Below, in pieces: positions 14,746 to 22,782 of a stretch of 27,043 bases of DNA. This stretch comes from an uncultured Prevotella sp. (GTDB taxonomy: Bacteria; Bacteroidota; Bacteroidia; Bacteroidales; Bacteroidaceae), in NCBI GenBank assembly GCA_902495455.1, contig CABUXJ010000030.1, positions 1-27,043 on the forward strand, read 5' to 3'. The notes beneath the pieces are model-generated. The model made no database searches and had not been told where the DNA came from. It saw only the letters and a program-made list of their open reading frames with translations. A program made the position numbers and the translations under genes. Within the stretch, counting starts at the first letter, position 1; each line of letters begins with the position of its first letter.

Positions 14746-16026
14746 ATGAAGAGAACAAACTTACTTCGATATATCTTCCTGCTTCCGGCACTGTTGGTCT
14801 CAACCGCGCTCATGGCGCAGCATCCGTTGCCGGATGAGACCGAGGAGACAGGAGCTGAGGCTGATTCGCTGACTTGTGACACGCTGGCGTCCGACACCGC
14901 CGCCGTCGATTTCTCGCTGCCGTGGCCTCAGAACGTTCAGGCGCGTATCGGACGGCTGCTGGAAAACAGCATGTTTGAGACGTCGCAGGTGGGAATGATG
15001 GTCTATGACCTGACGGCAGACAGTACAATCTTCCGTCACAACGAGCGTCAGATGTTGCGTCCGGCATCGACCATGAAACTCGTCACGGCCATTGCGGGCA
15101 TCGACCGTTTGGGCAGTTCCTATCAATTTCGCACGTCGCTATACTATACTGGCACGATCGACAACGGCACGCTGACGGGCGACATTTGGTGTGTGGGCGG
15201 CTTTGACCCGCTGTTCAATAGTGATGACATGAAGGCTTTTGTTGAGTCGATACATCAAATGGGCGTGGACACAATCCGCGCCCGCATCGTGGCGGACAAG
15301 TCGATGAAAGACGCCGACAGGCTGGGCGAAGGATGGTGCTGGGATGACGACAATCCCGTGCTTTCGCCGTTGCTCATCTCCCGCAAGGACAAATTTACGG
15401 AACGACTGGTCGAGGATTTGATGGAGGCGGGCATAACCGTGGATGCCTATCAGACGGAGGATGTTCTGCCAAATGGCGCTTACATCGTCTGCACGCGGTT
15501 TCACACCATCGACCAGGTGCTCATGGGGATGATGAAAGACAGCAATAACCTCTCGGCAGAGGCCATGTTTTATCAGATTGCCGCAGCCGACGGGCGGAGA
15601 CCGGCTCGCGCGTCATACGCCCGCTCCGTCATACGGCGGTTGATTGGCCGGACGGGACTGAGGGGAGATGACTATAAGATTGCCGACGGCAGCGGCTTGT
15701 CATTATATAATTATGTGTCGGCGGAACTTGAAGTGCGCCTTCTGCGTTATGCTTATCTCAATGCGGAGATTTATAACCACCTGCTCCCTTCGTTACCGAT
15801 AGCCGCCCAGGACGGAACGCTGAGCAAGCGCATGCACGGCAGTTTCACCGACGGCAATGTCAGAGCGAAGACCGGCACACTGACGGGTATCAGTTCGCTG
15901 GCAGGATATTGTACCGCCGCCAACGGTCACACATTGTGCTTCGCAATCATCAATCAAGGCATTATGCACGGTCGTAATGGCCGCGCCTTTCAAGACCGCG
16001 TTTGTACAGCACTGTGTGAACCGTAG
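14746..16026 (+). CDS. dacB: D-alanyl-D-alanine carboxypeptidase/endopeptidase, PBP4 (DacB) family
   Basis: A 426-residue periplasmic peptidase of family S13 that trims the terminal D-Ala and cleaves D-Ala-meso-DAP cross-links of peptidoglycan. The ATG at 14746 gives a signal peptide (MKRTNLLRYIFLLPALLVSTALMA, probable cleavage before QH). The frame is open for ten more codons upstream, but they add nothing signal-like. All three penicillin-binding motifs are present: SxxK as STMK (108-111), SxN as SNN (266-268) and KTG at 375-377. WCVGGFDPLF and GEGWCWDDDNP are conserved in the inserted domain, which is shorter than in E. coli PBP4. It lies 72 bp downstream of the PAP2 gene and 87 bp upstream of the channel gene, all on one strand. 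Confidence 0.92.
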   Translation: MKRTNLLRYIFLLPALLVSTALMAQHPLPDETEETGAEADSLTCDTLASDTAAVDFSLPWPQNVQARIGRLLENSMFETSQVGMMVYDLTADSTIFRHNERQMLRPASTMKLVTAIAGIDRLGSSYQFRTSLYYTGTIDNGTLTGDIWCVGGFDPLFNSDDMKAFVESIHQMGVDTIRARIVADKSMKDADRLGEGWCWDDDNPVLSPLLISRKDKFTERLVEDLMEAGITVDAYQTEDVLPNGAYIVCTRFHTIDQVLMGMMKDSNNLSAEAMFYQIAAADGRRPARASYARSVIRRLIGRTGLRGDDYKIADGSGLSLYNYVSAELEVRLLRYAYLNAEIYNHLLPSLPIAAQDGTLSKRMHGSFTDGNVRAKTGTLTGISSLAGYCTAANGHTLCFAIINQGIMHGRNGRAFQDRVCTALCEP

Positions 16027-16113
16027 TGTCGTCGTTTGTTATGGCAACACTTGTTCCGTATTGTGTGCTATTTGACCATTATTCCGACAAACCCAATAAA
16101 TCACGAAAAGATA

Positions 16114-17295
16114 ATGAAGACAATTTCCATCTACGTTGACAGTCTCATCGAGGCGTCCGGCCTCACCGGCAGTACAGTTCCGGTGGTGCGTCATATCTTG
16201 CTTGTCATCGTTGCCGTAGTGCTTTCCGCACTTGCCGGCATCCTGTTCCGCAAAATCCTCAAACCGTTGGTGCTCAAGATTACGGCCAGGACAAAAAATA
16301 CGTGGGACGACATCCTGCTGAGTGACCGCGTGCTGACATCGGCCAGCCAGATAGCGCCGGCCATTGTCATCTGGGTCTTGCTGCCGATGGTGTTCAGCCA
16401 GTATATCGTTGTCAGAGAGATCCTTGCCCGCATTACGGCTGTTTATATCACTGTCATGTCCGTCCGTCTGGCTATCGTTCTGATTGACTCGCTCCAGCAG
16501 TTGGGTGACGGCAAGCGCTCGGCCATGCACCAGTATTTCCATTCTTTCTGCGGCGTGTTGAAGATATTGATTATCTTCATTGCCGTCATCGTGGTCGTAG
16601 CCATTGTCATCAACAAGAATCCGGCCACGCTATTCGCCGGACTCGGTGCGACGTCAGCCATCATGATGCTCGTCTTCAAGGACACCATCTCGGGCTTGGT
16701 GGCCGGGATTCGTCTCACGAGCAACGACATGTTGCACAAGGGCGACTGGATAACGGTGCCGAAGTCGGGTGTCGACGGCAACGTGGAGGACATCACGCTG
16801 ACGACGGTGAAGGTGCGGAACTTCGACAACACCATCGTCACCGTAACTCCGCAGACACTCGTGGACGACTCGTTCCAAAACTGGATTGGTATGCAGAACA
16901 GCCCTGGACGCCGCGTGAAGCGCCGTGTGTTCTACGACTTCCGCAGCATACGCCCCGTTGATGACGTGTTGAAGGCACAGTTGGTAGAGAAGAAGTATTT
17001 TGCTGAAAAGGACATAAAGCCCGGTGAGGTCAATCTTACGCTCTTCCGGCGCTACGTCGAGCGCTATCTCGCAAACAATCCGTTGGTCAATTCCGACATG
17101 ACGCTTATGGTCCGTCAGCTTGAGCCCACTGCCACCGGCCTGCCCGTAGAGTTCTATTTCTTTGTCCTTGAAAAGGAGTGGGTAGCATACGAGCACAATC
17201 TTGCCGGCATCATGGAGCACATCTATGCCGTCACTCCCCATTTCGGACTGACCATCTACCAGCAACTGGCTGATGCTACAGCGGTGACGGTCTGA
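16114..17295 (+). CDS. MscS-family mechanosensitive ion channel, YbdG-like
   Basis: A 393-residue inner-membrane channel. The ATG at 16114 starts MKTISIYVDSLIEASG; the 26 upstream in-frame codons look non-coding. Hydrophobic segments lie at roughly 25-45, 80-96, 110-132 and 150-172. They are followed by the pore-lining TM3 region NPATLFAGLGATSAIMMLVFKDTISGLVAGI. The MscS beta domain follows (DWITVPKSGVDGNVEDITLTTVKVRNFDNTIVTVTPQTLVDDSFQNW). The next block, PGRRVKRRVFYDFRSIRPVDD, and the long C-terminal domain match the YbdG/MscM-type branch rather than small MscS. Likely role: relief of membrane tension on osmotic downshift. It is the last gene of the plus-strand series and converges on a PAP2 gene across a tandem repeat. 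Confidence 0.9.
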   Translation: MKTISIYVDSLIEASGLTGSTVPVVRHILLVIVAVVLSALAGILFRKILKPLVLKITARTKNTWDDILLSDRVLTSASQIAPAIVIWVLLPMVFSQYIVVREILARITAVYITVMSVRLAIVLIDSLQQLGDGKRSAMHQYFHSFCGVLKILIIFIAVIVVVAIVINKNPATLFAGLGATSAIMMLVFKDTISGLVAGIRLTSNDMLHKGDWITVPKSGVDGNVEDITLTTVKVRNFDNTIVTVTPQTLVDDSFQNWIGMQNSPGRRVKRRVFYDFRSIRPVDDVLKAQLVEKKYFAEKDIKPGEVNLTLFRRYVERYLANNPLVNSDMTLMVRQLEPTATGLPVEFYFFVLEKEWVAYEHNLAGIMEHIYAVTPHFGLTIYQQLADATAVTV

Positions 17296-17378
17296 AAATG
17301 CCGGCGTCGGTGGGACGGCGGTAACGCCCTTATAATATCCCCGCATGATTGTACCGATAGACGAATATAACCTATATT

Positions 17379-17470
17379 GTGAAGTAAAATAAGTTATATT
17401 GGTCAGTAAAATAAGTCATATTACCAAGTAAAATAAGTTATATTGCCGACCAATATAACTTATTTTGCTT
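17379..17470. repeat. Three tandem 22-bp repeats plus an inverted unit
   Basis: Units at 17379-17400, 17401-17422 and 17423-17444 share AGTAAAATAAGTYATATT and differ only in the first four bases and one internal base. The sequence 17452-17470 is the reverse complement of the third unit with 18 of 19 positions matching, across a 7-nt loop (GCCGACC), and ends in TTATTTTGCTTT. It lies between the convergent mscS-like and PAP2 genes and can form alternative hairpins. It may serve as a terminator for either. Confidence 0.88.
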
Positions 17471-17507
17471 TATCCCCCTATCGTGGGCATGGTATGTTGT
17501 GACTATA

Positions 17508-18434
17508 TTAAAACTCAATGTTCATCGCAAGGCCGTAGTATCCCGACGTGTTTACGACCGGGAGCACTGCCACATTGTCGTCATGCCATCCGAAAAGCCG
17601 GCGCTCTGCCGGCAACAACCAATAGCCGATACGTGCGGACAGTATTCCGACGCCGGCACCGGCAATCACGTCGTTCAGCCAATGACGCTCGTTGTACAGA
17701 CGCAATGCGGCAATGCCCGTGGCAACGGCGTATGCACTCCAGCCGTAGATGCCGCCATATTCTTCACGGACAAGTTCGGCGCCCATGAATGACGTGGCCG
17801 TGTGCCCCGAGGGAAAGGAATTGCGGGCACTGCTGTCCGGGCGGCGTTCTTTCACCGTGTATTTGCCGGCATTGACAATAATACCCATTGCAATATAAGC
17901 TGTGGCCGTGACAGCAAGCCTTTCTTTAAGACTATGACGGGATTTCACGCCGAGCATGCCCATTGTGACGTTGGCCGCCACCGGCAGGTATTGGAGATAG
18001 TCGTCGGCGTGGAAATAGCAGTTGCCGCGCATGTGCCCGATGTCATCACGCAGGTCTGTCCTCACAGAACCGAACCATCCGTTATACACGCCGAAGGTAC
18101 CTACGGCAATGAGTGTGGTCGGGAGTATGAGCTGTCGCACACGGAAACGGTATGCCGGCACACTGTCCGACATGTGGCTGACTTCTTGTGGCGTGCAATC
18201 CTTTGGCATGTAATCTTTTGGCATGCAGTCCTGTAGGCTGTCACCGTAAGCAAGACCGTTGGAAGAGGTGTTGCCGGATGCTGCCGTCGTTATACAGAAA
18301 AACAGGAGTATGGCCGCAAGCCATACCCGATGTTGGGGGATGCGCTCAGTGCCGCAATGGCACAATCTCCCCTTACCCCGTGCCCCGCAGATACGCGGAA
18401 CAGGGATGCACGCGCAGAAATAGTAAACTTTCAT
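17508..18434 (-). CDS. Classical PAP2-family phosphatase (membrane or periplasmic)
   Basis: A 308-residue protein with the complete acid-phosphatase triad of the PAP2 superfamily: KYTVKERRP (191-199), PSGHTA (208-213) and RLYNERHWLND (245-255, with R245, H251 and D255). These enzymes dephosphorylate lipid phosphates such as undecaprenyl diphosphate, phosphatidylglycerol phosphate or lipid A. An N-terminal hydrophobic stretch at 38-52 (VWLAAILLFFCITTAAS) is a signal or anchor. The start is uncertain: the 37 residues before it are Cys/Arg-rich and unusual. Residues 69-84 carry a short repeat (CMPKDYMPKDCTPQ). The C terminus ends VVNTSGYYGLAMNIEF, an amphipathic strand with terminal Phe as in outer-membrane proteins. 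The leader is long and structured (listed separately). Confidence 0.85.
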   Translation of the reverse strand: MKVYYFCACIPVPRICGARGKGRLCHCGTERIPQHRVWLAAILLFFCITTAASGNTSSNGLAYGDSLQDCMPKDYMPKDCTPQEVSHMSDSVPAYRFRVRQLILPTTLIAVGTFGVYNGWFGSVRTDLRDDIGHMRGNCYFHADDYLQYLPVAANVTMGMLGVKSRHSLKERLAVTATAYIAMGIIVNAGKYTVKERRPDSSARNSFPSGHTATSFMGAELVREEYGGIYGWSAYAVATGIAALRLYNERHWLNDVIAGAGVGILSARIGYWLLPAERRLFGWHDDNVAVLPVVNTSGYYGLAMNIEF

Positions 18435-18715
18435 TTGTTTGGTCGTTATTTAGAGTTTATCGCTTCTGCAAGCATCAAAAAAAGTGAGGACATAAAAAGA
18501 GCAGGCATATCCTTCACATTTGCTTTACCAACTCAAGGGAACGACCAAGAACCCGCAACAGATAAAAACAAAGTAAAGTATACACCTGCTGTATGCAGGC
18601 GCATCCGTACCCTGTTTCTCTGTCACATCATATCATTTGGTCGTTTTATGAGTTGAGAAACAAGAATGTAAAACGTATAGTCTTACTCTTATGTCTGTAT
18701 CCTCTCCGCTGAAGA
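18435..18715 (-). promoter_or_regulatory. Structured 5' leader of the PAP2 gene with mutually exclusive pairing
   Basis: In transcript order: the 10-mer AACGACCAAA (18645-18636), directly followed by ATG-ATA-TGA; then its 9-nt complement TTGGTCGTT (18548-18540); then an imperfect hairpin (18517-18507 with 18493-18484) followed by seven U (18483-18477); then a second identical AACGACCAAA (18447-18438) ending 3 nt before the PAP2 start codon. A further hairpin CCTGC-ATACA-GCAGG lies between the first two. The complement can pair with either 10-mer, so it could hide or free the start site. It is read from sequence only. Confidence 0.5.
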
Positions 18716-18722
18716 GGATATA

Positions 18723-18730
18723 CAAAGGTA
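18723..18730 (-). promoter_or_regulatory. -7 promoter box upstream of the PAP2 leader
   Basis: On the minus strand this reads TACCTTTG. It predicts a transcript start near 18715, followed by a small hairpin built on CCTCT/AGAGG and a leader of about 280 nt. Confidence 0.6.
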
Positions 18731-18884
18731 GTATATTTGTTGGAGAATAACGAAGGAATGGCCGGATTTAACAAAAGAATGTGGCTGTTGTGATGGGCTG
18801 ATGACAGCCGGTGGTGCTTAGGTGAGGATGATAAAATGAAGGTTCGATAATGTTGGGAAAGAGAATGAAAAAGATAGAAGAATA

Positions 18885-18923
18885 CAAAAAAGAACGCGCA
18901 CCTCGTTGATTGGCACGCGTTCT
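18885..18923 (-). terminator. Intrinsic terminator of the etfB-etfA-acyl-CoA dehydrogenase operon
   Basis: On the minus strand a 12-bp stem with two G-U pairs (18912-18923 with 18891-18902) and a 9-nt loop is followed by TTTTTTG (A-run at 18885-18890 on the plus strand). It starts 21 nt after the dehydrogenase stop. Confidence 0.9.
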
Positions 18924-18944
18924 TTCTTGATATGTTGTTTCGTT

Positions 18945-20675
18945 TTACGCCTCTTCGGCCTCTTTCTCCTGAGCTTTGTAGAACTCGATGTCCTCTTCGC
19001 GGAAGTTCTTGACGAAGCCGTAGTGAGCGTTCACCTCTGCTTCGGCGTGGCGGACATAGACGTTGGCGCTTTTGGTGAAGAGTTCCGGAGCACGTGTGGC
19101 GTCGTCGAGAATGAGCAGCGACATGATGATGTCGGCGGTCATCTCGTAGAGACGACGTGCGAGGAAGTCCTGAACGCACTGGTTGTTGGCATCTTTGACG
19201 ATGTTGATGGCGTCCTCCAGTTTCTCAACAAGAGCCACGGTGCGGTCCTTCAGAGCCTGAAGCTCGGGAGCGACGGGCTGTTCGAGCATCTCCTTGATGA
19301 TTGAGAGATAGGTTCCGTTGGTGACGTAGCGGATGGCGGCCACCACCTGCAACTGTGTCGTTCCCTCGTAGATGGAGAAGATGCGTGCGTCGCGGTAGAG
19401 GCGCTGACACTTATACTCCATGATGAAGCCTGAACCGCCGTGAACCGAGATAGCGTCGTAGGCGTTCTGGTTGGCGTATTCCGAGTTCATACCCTTGGCC
19501 AGCGGCGTGAAGGCATCGGCCAGACGGGTGTACTTCTTCAACTCTGCGCGCTCCTCTGGAGTGAGCTTGCGGTCGCGTGCGATGTCTTCGAGACACTTGT
19601 AAATGTCGACATAGCGTGCTGTCTGATAGAGCAGCGAACGGCCGGCGTCGAGCTTTGCCTTCATGCGTGAGAGCATGTCGTAGACGGCGGGGAAGTTGAT
19701 AATCTTCTCGCCGAACTGTGCGCGCTCCTTGGCGTAGGCCAATGCCTCGTTGTAAGCCTCCTGCTCAACGCCCACCGACTGTGCTGCGATGCCGAGACGA
19801 GCACCGTTCATCAGTGCCATCACATACTTGATAAGTCCCAGACGGGTGCTTCCGCAGAGCTCGGCCTTGGCGTTCTTGTATGTCAGCTCACATGTCGGAG
19901 AACCGTGGATACCGAGCTTGTGCTCGATGTGACGTACGTCCACACCGCCGTCGCGCTTGTCGTAGATGAACATCGACAGTCCGCGGCCGTCGTGAGTACC
20001 TTCCTCAGAGCGTGCCAGCACGAGGTGGATGTCGGAGTCGCCGTTGGTGATGAAGCGCTTCACACCGTTCAGTCGCCAGCAGTCGTTCTCCTTGTCGTAT
20101 GTTGCTTTGAGCATCACGCGCTGCAGGTCGCTACCGGCGTCGGGCTCGGTGAGGTCCATAGACATGCCTTCGCCGGCGCAAACGCGCGGGATATACTTCT
20201 GACGCTGCTCCTCGCTGCCGAACTCATAGAGAGTGTCGATACAGCTCTGCAGGCTCCATACGTTCTGGAAACCGGCGTCGGCGGCTGCTATCAGTTCGCT
20301 GAGCATGGAGAATGTTGTGTTCGGCAGGTTCAGACCGCCGTAACGGCGCGGCATGGAGATGCCCCACAGACCGGCCTTGCGCGTAACGTCGAGGTTCTCG
20401 TATGTCTTCGAAGCGTAAATCATGCGTCCGTTTTCGAGGTGCGGTCCTTCGAGGTCGACATCCTCAGAATTGGGTGCGATGACATTGGCGCATACGTCAC
20501 CGGTTATTTCCAGTATCTGCTTGTAGTTCTCAATGGCATCCTCGTAGTCAACGGGGGCATCGGGATGTTCAGCAGCATCTACATAGTTCTTCTCTCTTAA
20601 ATCCACGACTCTCTTCATCAACGGATGATGAAGGTGAAATTCGAGTTCTGGATGGTCGCTATAATAATTTGCCAT
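18945..20675 (-). CDS. Acyl-CoA dehydrogenase (long form)
   Basis: A 576-residue FAD enzyme that introduces an alpha-beta double bond into an acyl-CoA and hands electrons to EtfAB. MDLTEPDAGSDL (173-184) and RFITNGD (207-213) are flavin- and substrate-contact blocks. KLGIHGSPTCELTYKNA is the middle-domain signature. The catalytic base is Glu437 in RIFSIYEGTTQLQ. The family core ends near residue 450, and about 125 further residues form a C-terminal helical extension. An N-terminal helical extension of roughly 60 residues is also present, as in Bacteroidetes and AcdA-like proteins. The start lies 3 bp after the etfA stop, so it is co-transcribed with its electron acceptor. Chain-length preference cannot be read; no hydratase, thiolase or CoA ligase lies nearby. 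Confidence 0.93.
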   Translation of the reverse strand: MANYYSDHPELEFHLHHPLMKRVVDLREKNYVDAAEHPDAPVDYEDAIENYKQILEITGDVCANVIAPNSEDVDLEGPHLENGRMIYASKTYENLDVTRKAGLWGISMPRRYGGLNLPNTTFSMLSELIAAADAGFQNVWSLQSCIDTLYEFGSEEQRQKYIPRVCAGEGMSMDLTEPDAGSDLQRVMLKATYDKENDCWRLNGVKRFITNGDSDIHLVLARSEEGTHDGRGLSMFIYDKRDGGVDVRHIEHKLGIHGSPTCELTYKNAKAELCGSTRLGLIKYVMALMNGARLGIAAQSVGVEQEAYNEALAYAKERAQFGEKIINFPAVYDMLSRMKAKLDAGRSLLYQTARYVDIYKCLEDIARDRKLTPEERAELKKYTRLADAFTPLAKGMNSEYANQNAYDAISVHGGSGFIMEYKCQRLYRDARIFSIYEGTTQLQVVAAIRYVTNGTYLSIIKEMLEQPVAPELQALKDRTVALVEKLEDAINIVKDANNQCVQDFLARRLYEMTADIIMSLLILDDATRAPELFTKSANVYVRHAEAEVNAHYGFVKNFREEDIEFYKAQEKEAEEA

Positions 20676-20678
20676 AGC

Positions 20679-21704
20679 TTACTTACTGTTCTGCTTGTAA
20701 TACTTAATCAATTTCGGCACAACCTCCTCAACCGTGCCCACGATGACGTAGTCGGCAATCTTGTTGATGGGAGCTTCCGAGTCGCTGTTCACGGAGATGA
20801 TGATACCGGAGTCCTGCATACCGGCGATGTGCTGTATCTGTCCGCTGATACCGCAGGCGATGTAGACCTTCGGATGGACCGTGACACCGGTCTGACCAAT
20901 CTGGCGGTCGTGGTCAACCCAGCCGGCATCCACGGCGGCGCGGCTTGCGCCGACCTCTCCGTGAAGCTCCTTGGCGAGCTTGAAAAGCAGGTCGAAGCCT
21001 TCCTTAGACCCCACGCCATAACCACCGGCAACGACGATGGGGGCACCTTTCAGGTTGTGCTTGGCTTCCTCCACCTGACGGTCGAGCACCGTGACGATAT
21101 ATGCTTCTGCGCTTACGTACTTAGACACTTCGGGATAGACCACTTCCTTGCGGCTTTCGCCCTCGTAGACGGCCTTCTGCATCACGCCGGAGCGTACCGT
21201 CGCCATCTGCGGACGGTGGTCGGGATTGACGATCGTAGCGACGATGTTGCCGCCGAACGCCGGACGGATCTGATAGAGCAGACCCTCATAGTGCTTGCCG
21301 GACTTCTTGTCGTCGTAGTCGCCGATTTCCAGCTGTGTACAGTCGGCGGTCAGTCCGCTGGTCAGCGATGACGAAACGCGCGGTCCGAGGTCGCGTCCGA
21401 TTACGGTGGCGCCCATCAGACAGATCTGCGGCTGTTCCTCCTTGAAGAGGTTGACGAGAATCTCCGTGTGGGGAGCCGACGTGTAAGGGAACAAGCCTTC
21501 GCCGTCGAAGACGAACAGCTTGTCAACGCCGTAAGGCAGAATCTGCTCTTCCACGGCGCCCTTGATGCCCGTTCCGGCAACGATGGCGTGGAGCTCCACG
21601 CCGAGTTCATTGGCCAGCTTGCGGCCCTTTGTGAGCAACTCCTGTGATACTTCCTGTACCTGAGTGCCCTCTATTTCGCAATATACAAAAACGTTGTTAG
21701 CCAT
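20679..21704 (-). CDS. etfA: Electron transfer flavoprotein subunit alpha
   Basis: A 341-residue subunit that binds the redox FAD and pairs with EtfB to carry electrons from the acyl-CoA dehydrogenase. The N-terminal domain (about 1-190) has the ETF fold. The C-terminal FAD domain holds APIVVAGGYGVGSKEGF, GASRAAVDAGWVDHDRQIGQTG and VHPKVYIACGISGQIQHIAGM, followed by SVNSDSEAPINKIADYVIVG, the family signature at the end. Length is standard for the short bacterial form without an N-terminal ferredoxin domain. It is the middle gene of the operon: 9 bp after etfB, 3 bp before the dehydrogenase. Whether this ETF bifurcates electrons cannot be decided by eye. Confidence 0.96.
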   Translation of the reverse strand: MANNVFVYCEIEGTQVQEVSQELLTKGRKLANELGVELHAIVAGTGIKGAVEEQILPYGVDKLFVFDGEGLFPYTSAPHTEILVNLFKEEQPQICLMGATVIGRDLGPRVSSSLTSGLTADCTQLEIGDYDDKKSGKHYEGLLYQIRPAFGGNIVATIVNPDHRPQMATVRSGVMQKAVYEGESRKEVVYPEVSKYVSAEAYIVTVLDRQVEEAKHNLKGAPIVVAGGYGVGSKEGFDLLFKLAKELHGEVGASRAAVDAGWVDHDRQIGQTGVTVHPKVYIACGISGQIQHIAGMQDSGIIISVNSDSEAPINKIADYVIVGTVEEVVPKLIKYYKQNSK

Positions 21705-21713
21705 ATCTCAAAC

Positions 21714-22583
21714 TTATCCAATGATTTTCTCTTCGAGTAATTCCTTTATCATGCTCTCCACGTCTGCATCACTGCCGGTCAGCGTTTTGCTCTCTTTGGC
21801 CTGGAAGACGATGTTCTGGACGGCCTTCACCTTTGTGGGTGAGCCGGAGAGACCGCACTGCTGCGGGTCACCGTCGACGTCAGCCACCGACCACTGGTTC
21901 AGCGTCAGATAAGGACGCTCCTCATACAGTTCCTTGTAAGGCATGTCGGGCGTGCACTCCAACGGAGCCTTTGCGCGCTTGTATTTCATGACCAGCTTGG
22001 CGTTGCACGGACGGCAGGGCGCTGCGCTTCCGTTCACGGTGATGACGATAGGCATCGGGGCCTCGACCGTCTCGACACCGCCGTCGATATGGCGGCGTAT
22101 GGTCAGCTTGCCGTTTTCACACTTTGTGATTTCCTCGGCGTATGTCACCTGCGACAGTCCCAGCTTTTGTGCGACCTGCGGTCCAACCTGTGCCGTGTCG
22201 CCGTCGATGGCCTGGCGTCCTCCGATGACGACGTCAACGCCGCCGATTTTCTGGATTGCGGTGGCCAAAGCGTAGGAAGTGGCCAGAGTGTCGGCTCCGG
22301 CAAAAAGTCGGTCGGTCAGTAGCCATCCCGTGTCTGCGCCGCGATAGAGGCCCTGACGTATGATTTCGGCCGCGCGGGGCGGGCCCATCGTCAGTATGCC
22401 CACGGTTGAACCGGGGTTCTGTTCCTTCAGTCTCAGAGCCTGTTCCAAGGCGTTGAGGTCCTCGGGATTGAAAATTGCGGGCAGCGCGGCGCGGTTTACC
22501 GTGCCTTCAGCCGTCATGGCGTCTTTGCCCACATTTCTTGTGTCAGGTACTTGTTTGGCAAGTACAACGATTTTCAAACTCAT
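21714..22583 (-). CDS. etfB: Electron transfer flavoprotein subunit beta (FixA family)
   Basis: A 289-residue subunit, first gene of the operon. MSLKIVVLAKQVPDT is the usual start. FNPEDLNALEQALRLKE, GILTMGPPRAAEIIRQGLYRGAD, VIGGRQAIDGDTAQVGPQVAQKLGL and MPIVITVNGSAAPCRPCNAK are the conserved nucleotide-binding blocks. The C-terminal helix (DADVESMIKELLEEKII) is the arm that docks to EtfA. It has a full-consensus promoter about 110 bp upstream and no other gene between. Confidence 0.95.
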   Translation of the reverse strand: MSLKIVVLAKQVPDTRNVGKDAMTAEGTVNRAALPAIFNPEDLNALEQALRLKEQNPGSTVGILTMGPPRAAEIIRQGLYRGADTGWLLTDRLFAGADTLATSYALATAIQKIGGVDVVIGGRQAIDGDTAQVGPQVAQKLGLSQVTYAEEITKCENGKLTIRRHIDGGVETVEAPMPIVITVNGSAAPCRPCNAKLVMKYKRAKAPLECTPDMPYKELYEERPYLTLNQWSVADVDGDPQQCGLSGSPTKVKAVQNIVFQAKESKTLTGSDADVESMIKELLEEKIIG

Positions 22584-22694
22584 AAAATTATTTTAGTTAT
22601 TGTATAAATCCGTAACGAATATGCTGGCCGCCGGGACAGACGGTCGCACACGATACCAACACCTTATAATATATATTATACGGCATAAACCATG

Positions 22695-22725
22695 CAAAAG
22701 TAGTCTTTTTTTGTTGTAATGCAAA
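22695..22725 (-). promoter_or_regulatory. Promoter of the etfB-etfA-acyl-CoA dehydrogenase operon
   Basis: On the minus strand it reads TTTG, 19 bp spacer, TACTTTTG: full consensus. The upstream box lies only about 11 bp from the terminator of the GH95 gene. Confidence 0.87.
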
Positions 22726-22736
22726 GGAAATAAAGC

Positions 22737-22770
22737 AAAAAATGCACATTGCGGGCGGCAAATGTGCATT
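22737..22770 (-). terminator. Intrinsic terminator of the GH95 gene
   Basis: Perfect 10-bp stem AATGCACATT/AATGTGCATT (22741-22750 with 22761-22770), 10-nt loop, followed on the minus strand by TTTTGCTTTA. It begins 12 nt after the stop codon. Confidence 0.85.
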
Positions 22771-22782
22771 TTCTGACCACTA

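Noticed and set aside
17379..17470. CRISPR array
   Set aside because: Units are contiguous 22-mers with only 4-bp variable heads, no spacers, and no cas genes.
18945..20675. Short-chain butyryl-CoA dehydrogenase (bcd) of a butyrate pathway
   Set aside because: The 576-residue length with N- and C-terminal extensions and the lack of crotonase, HBD or thiolase neighbours do not support that specific name.
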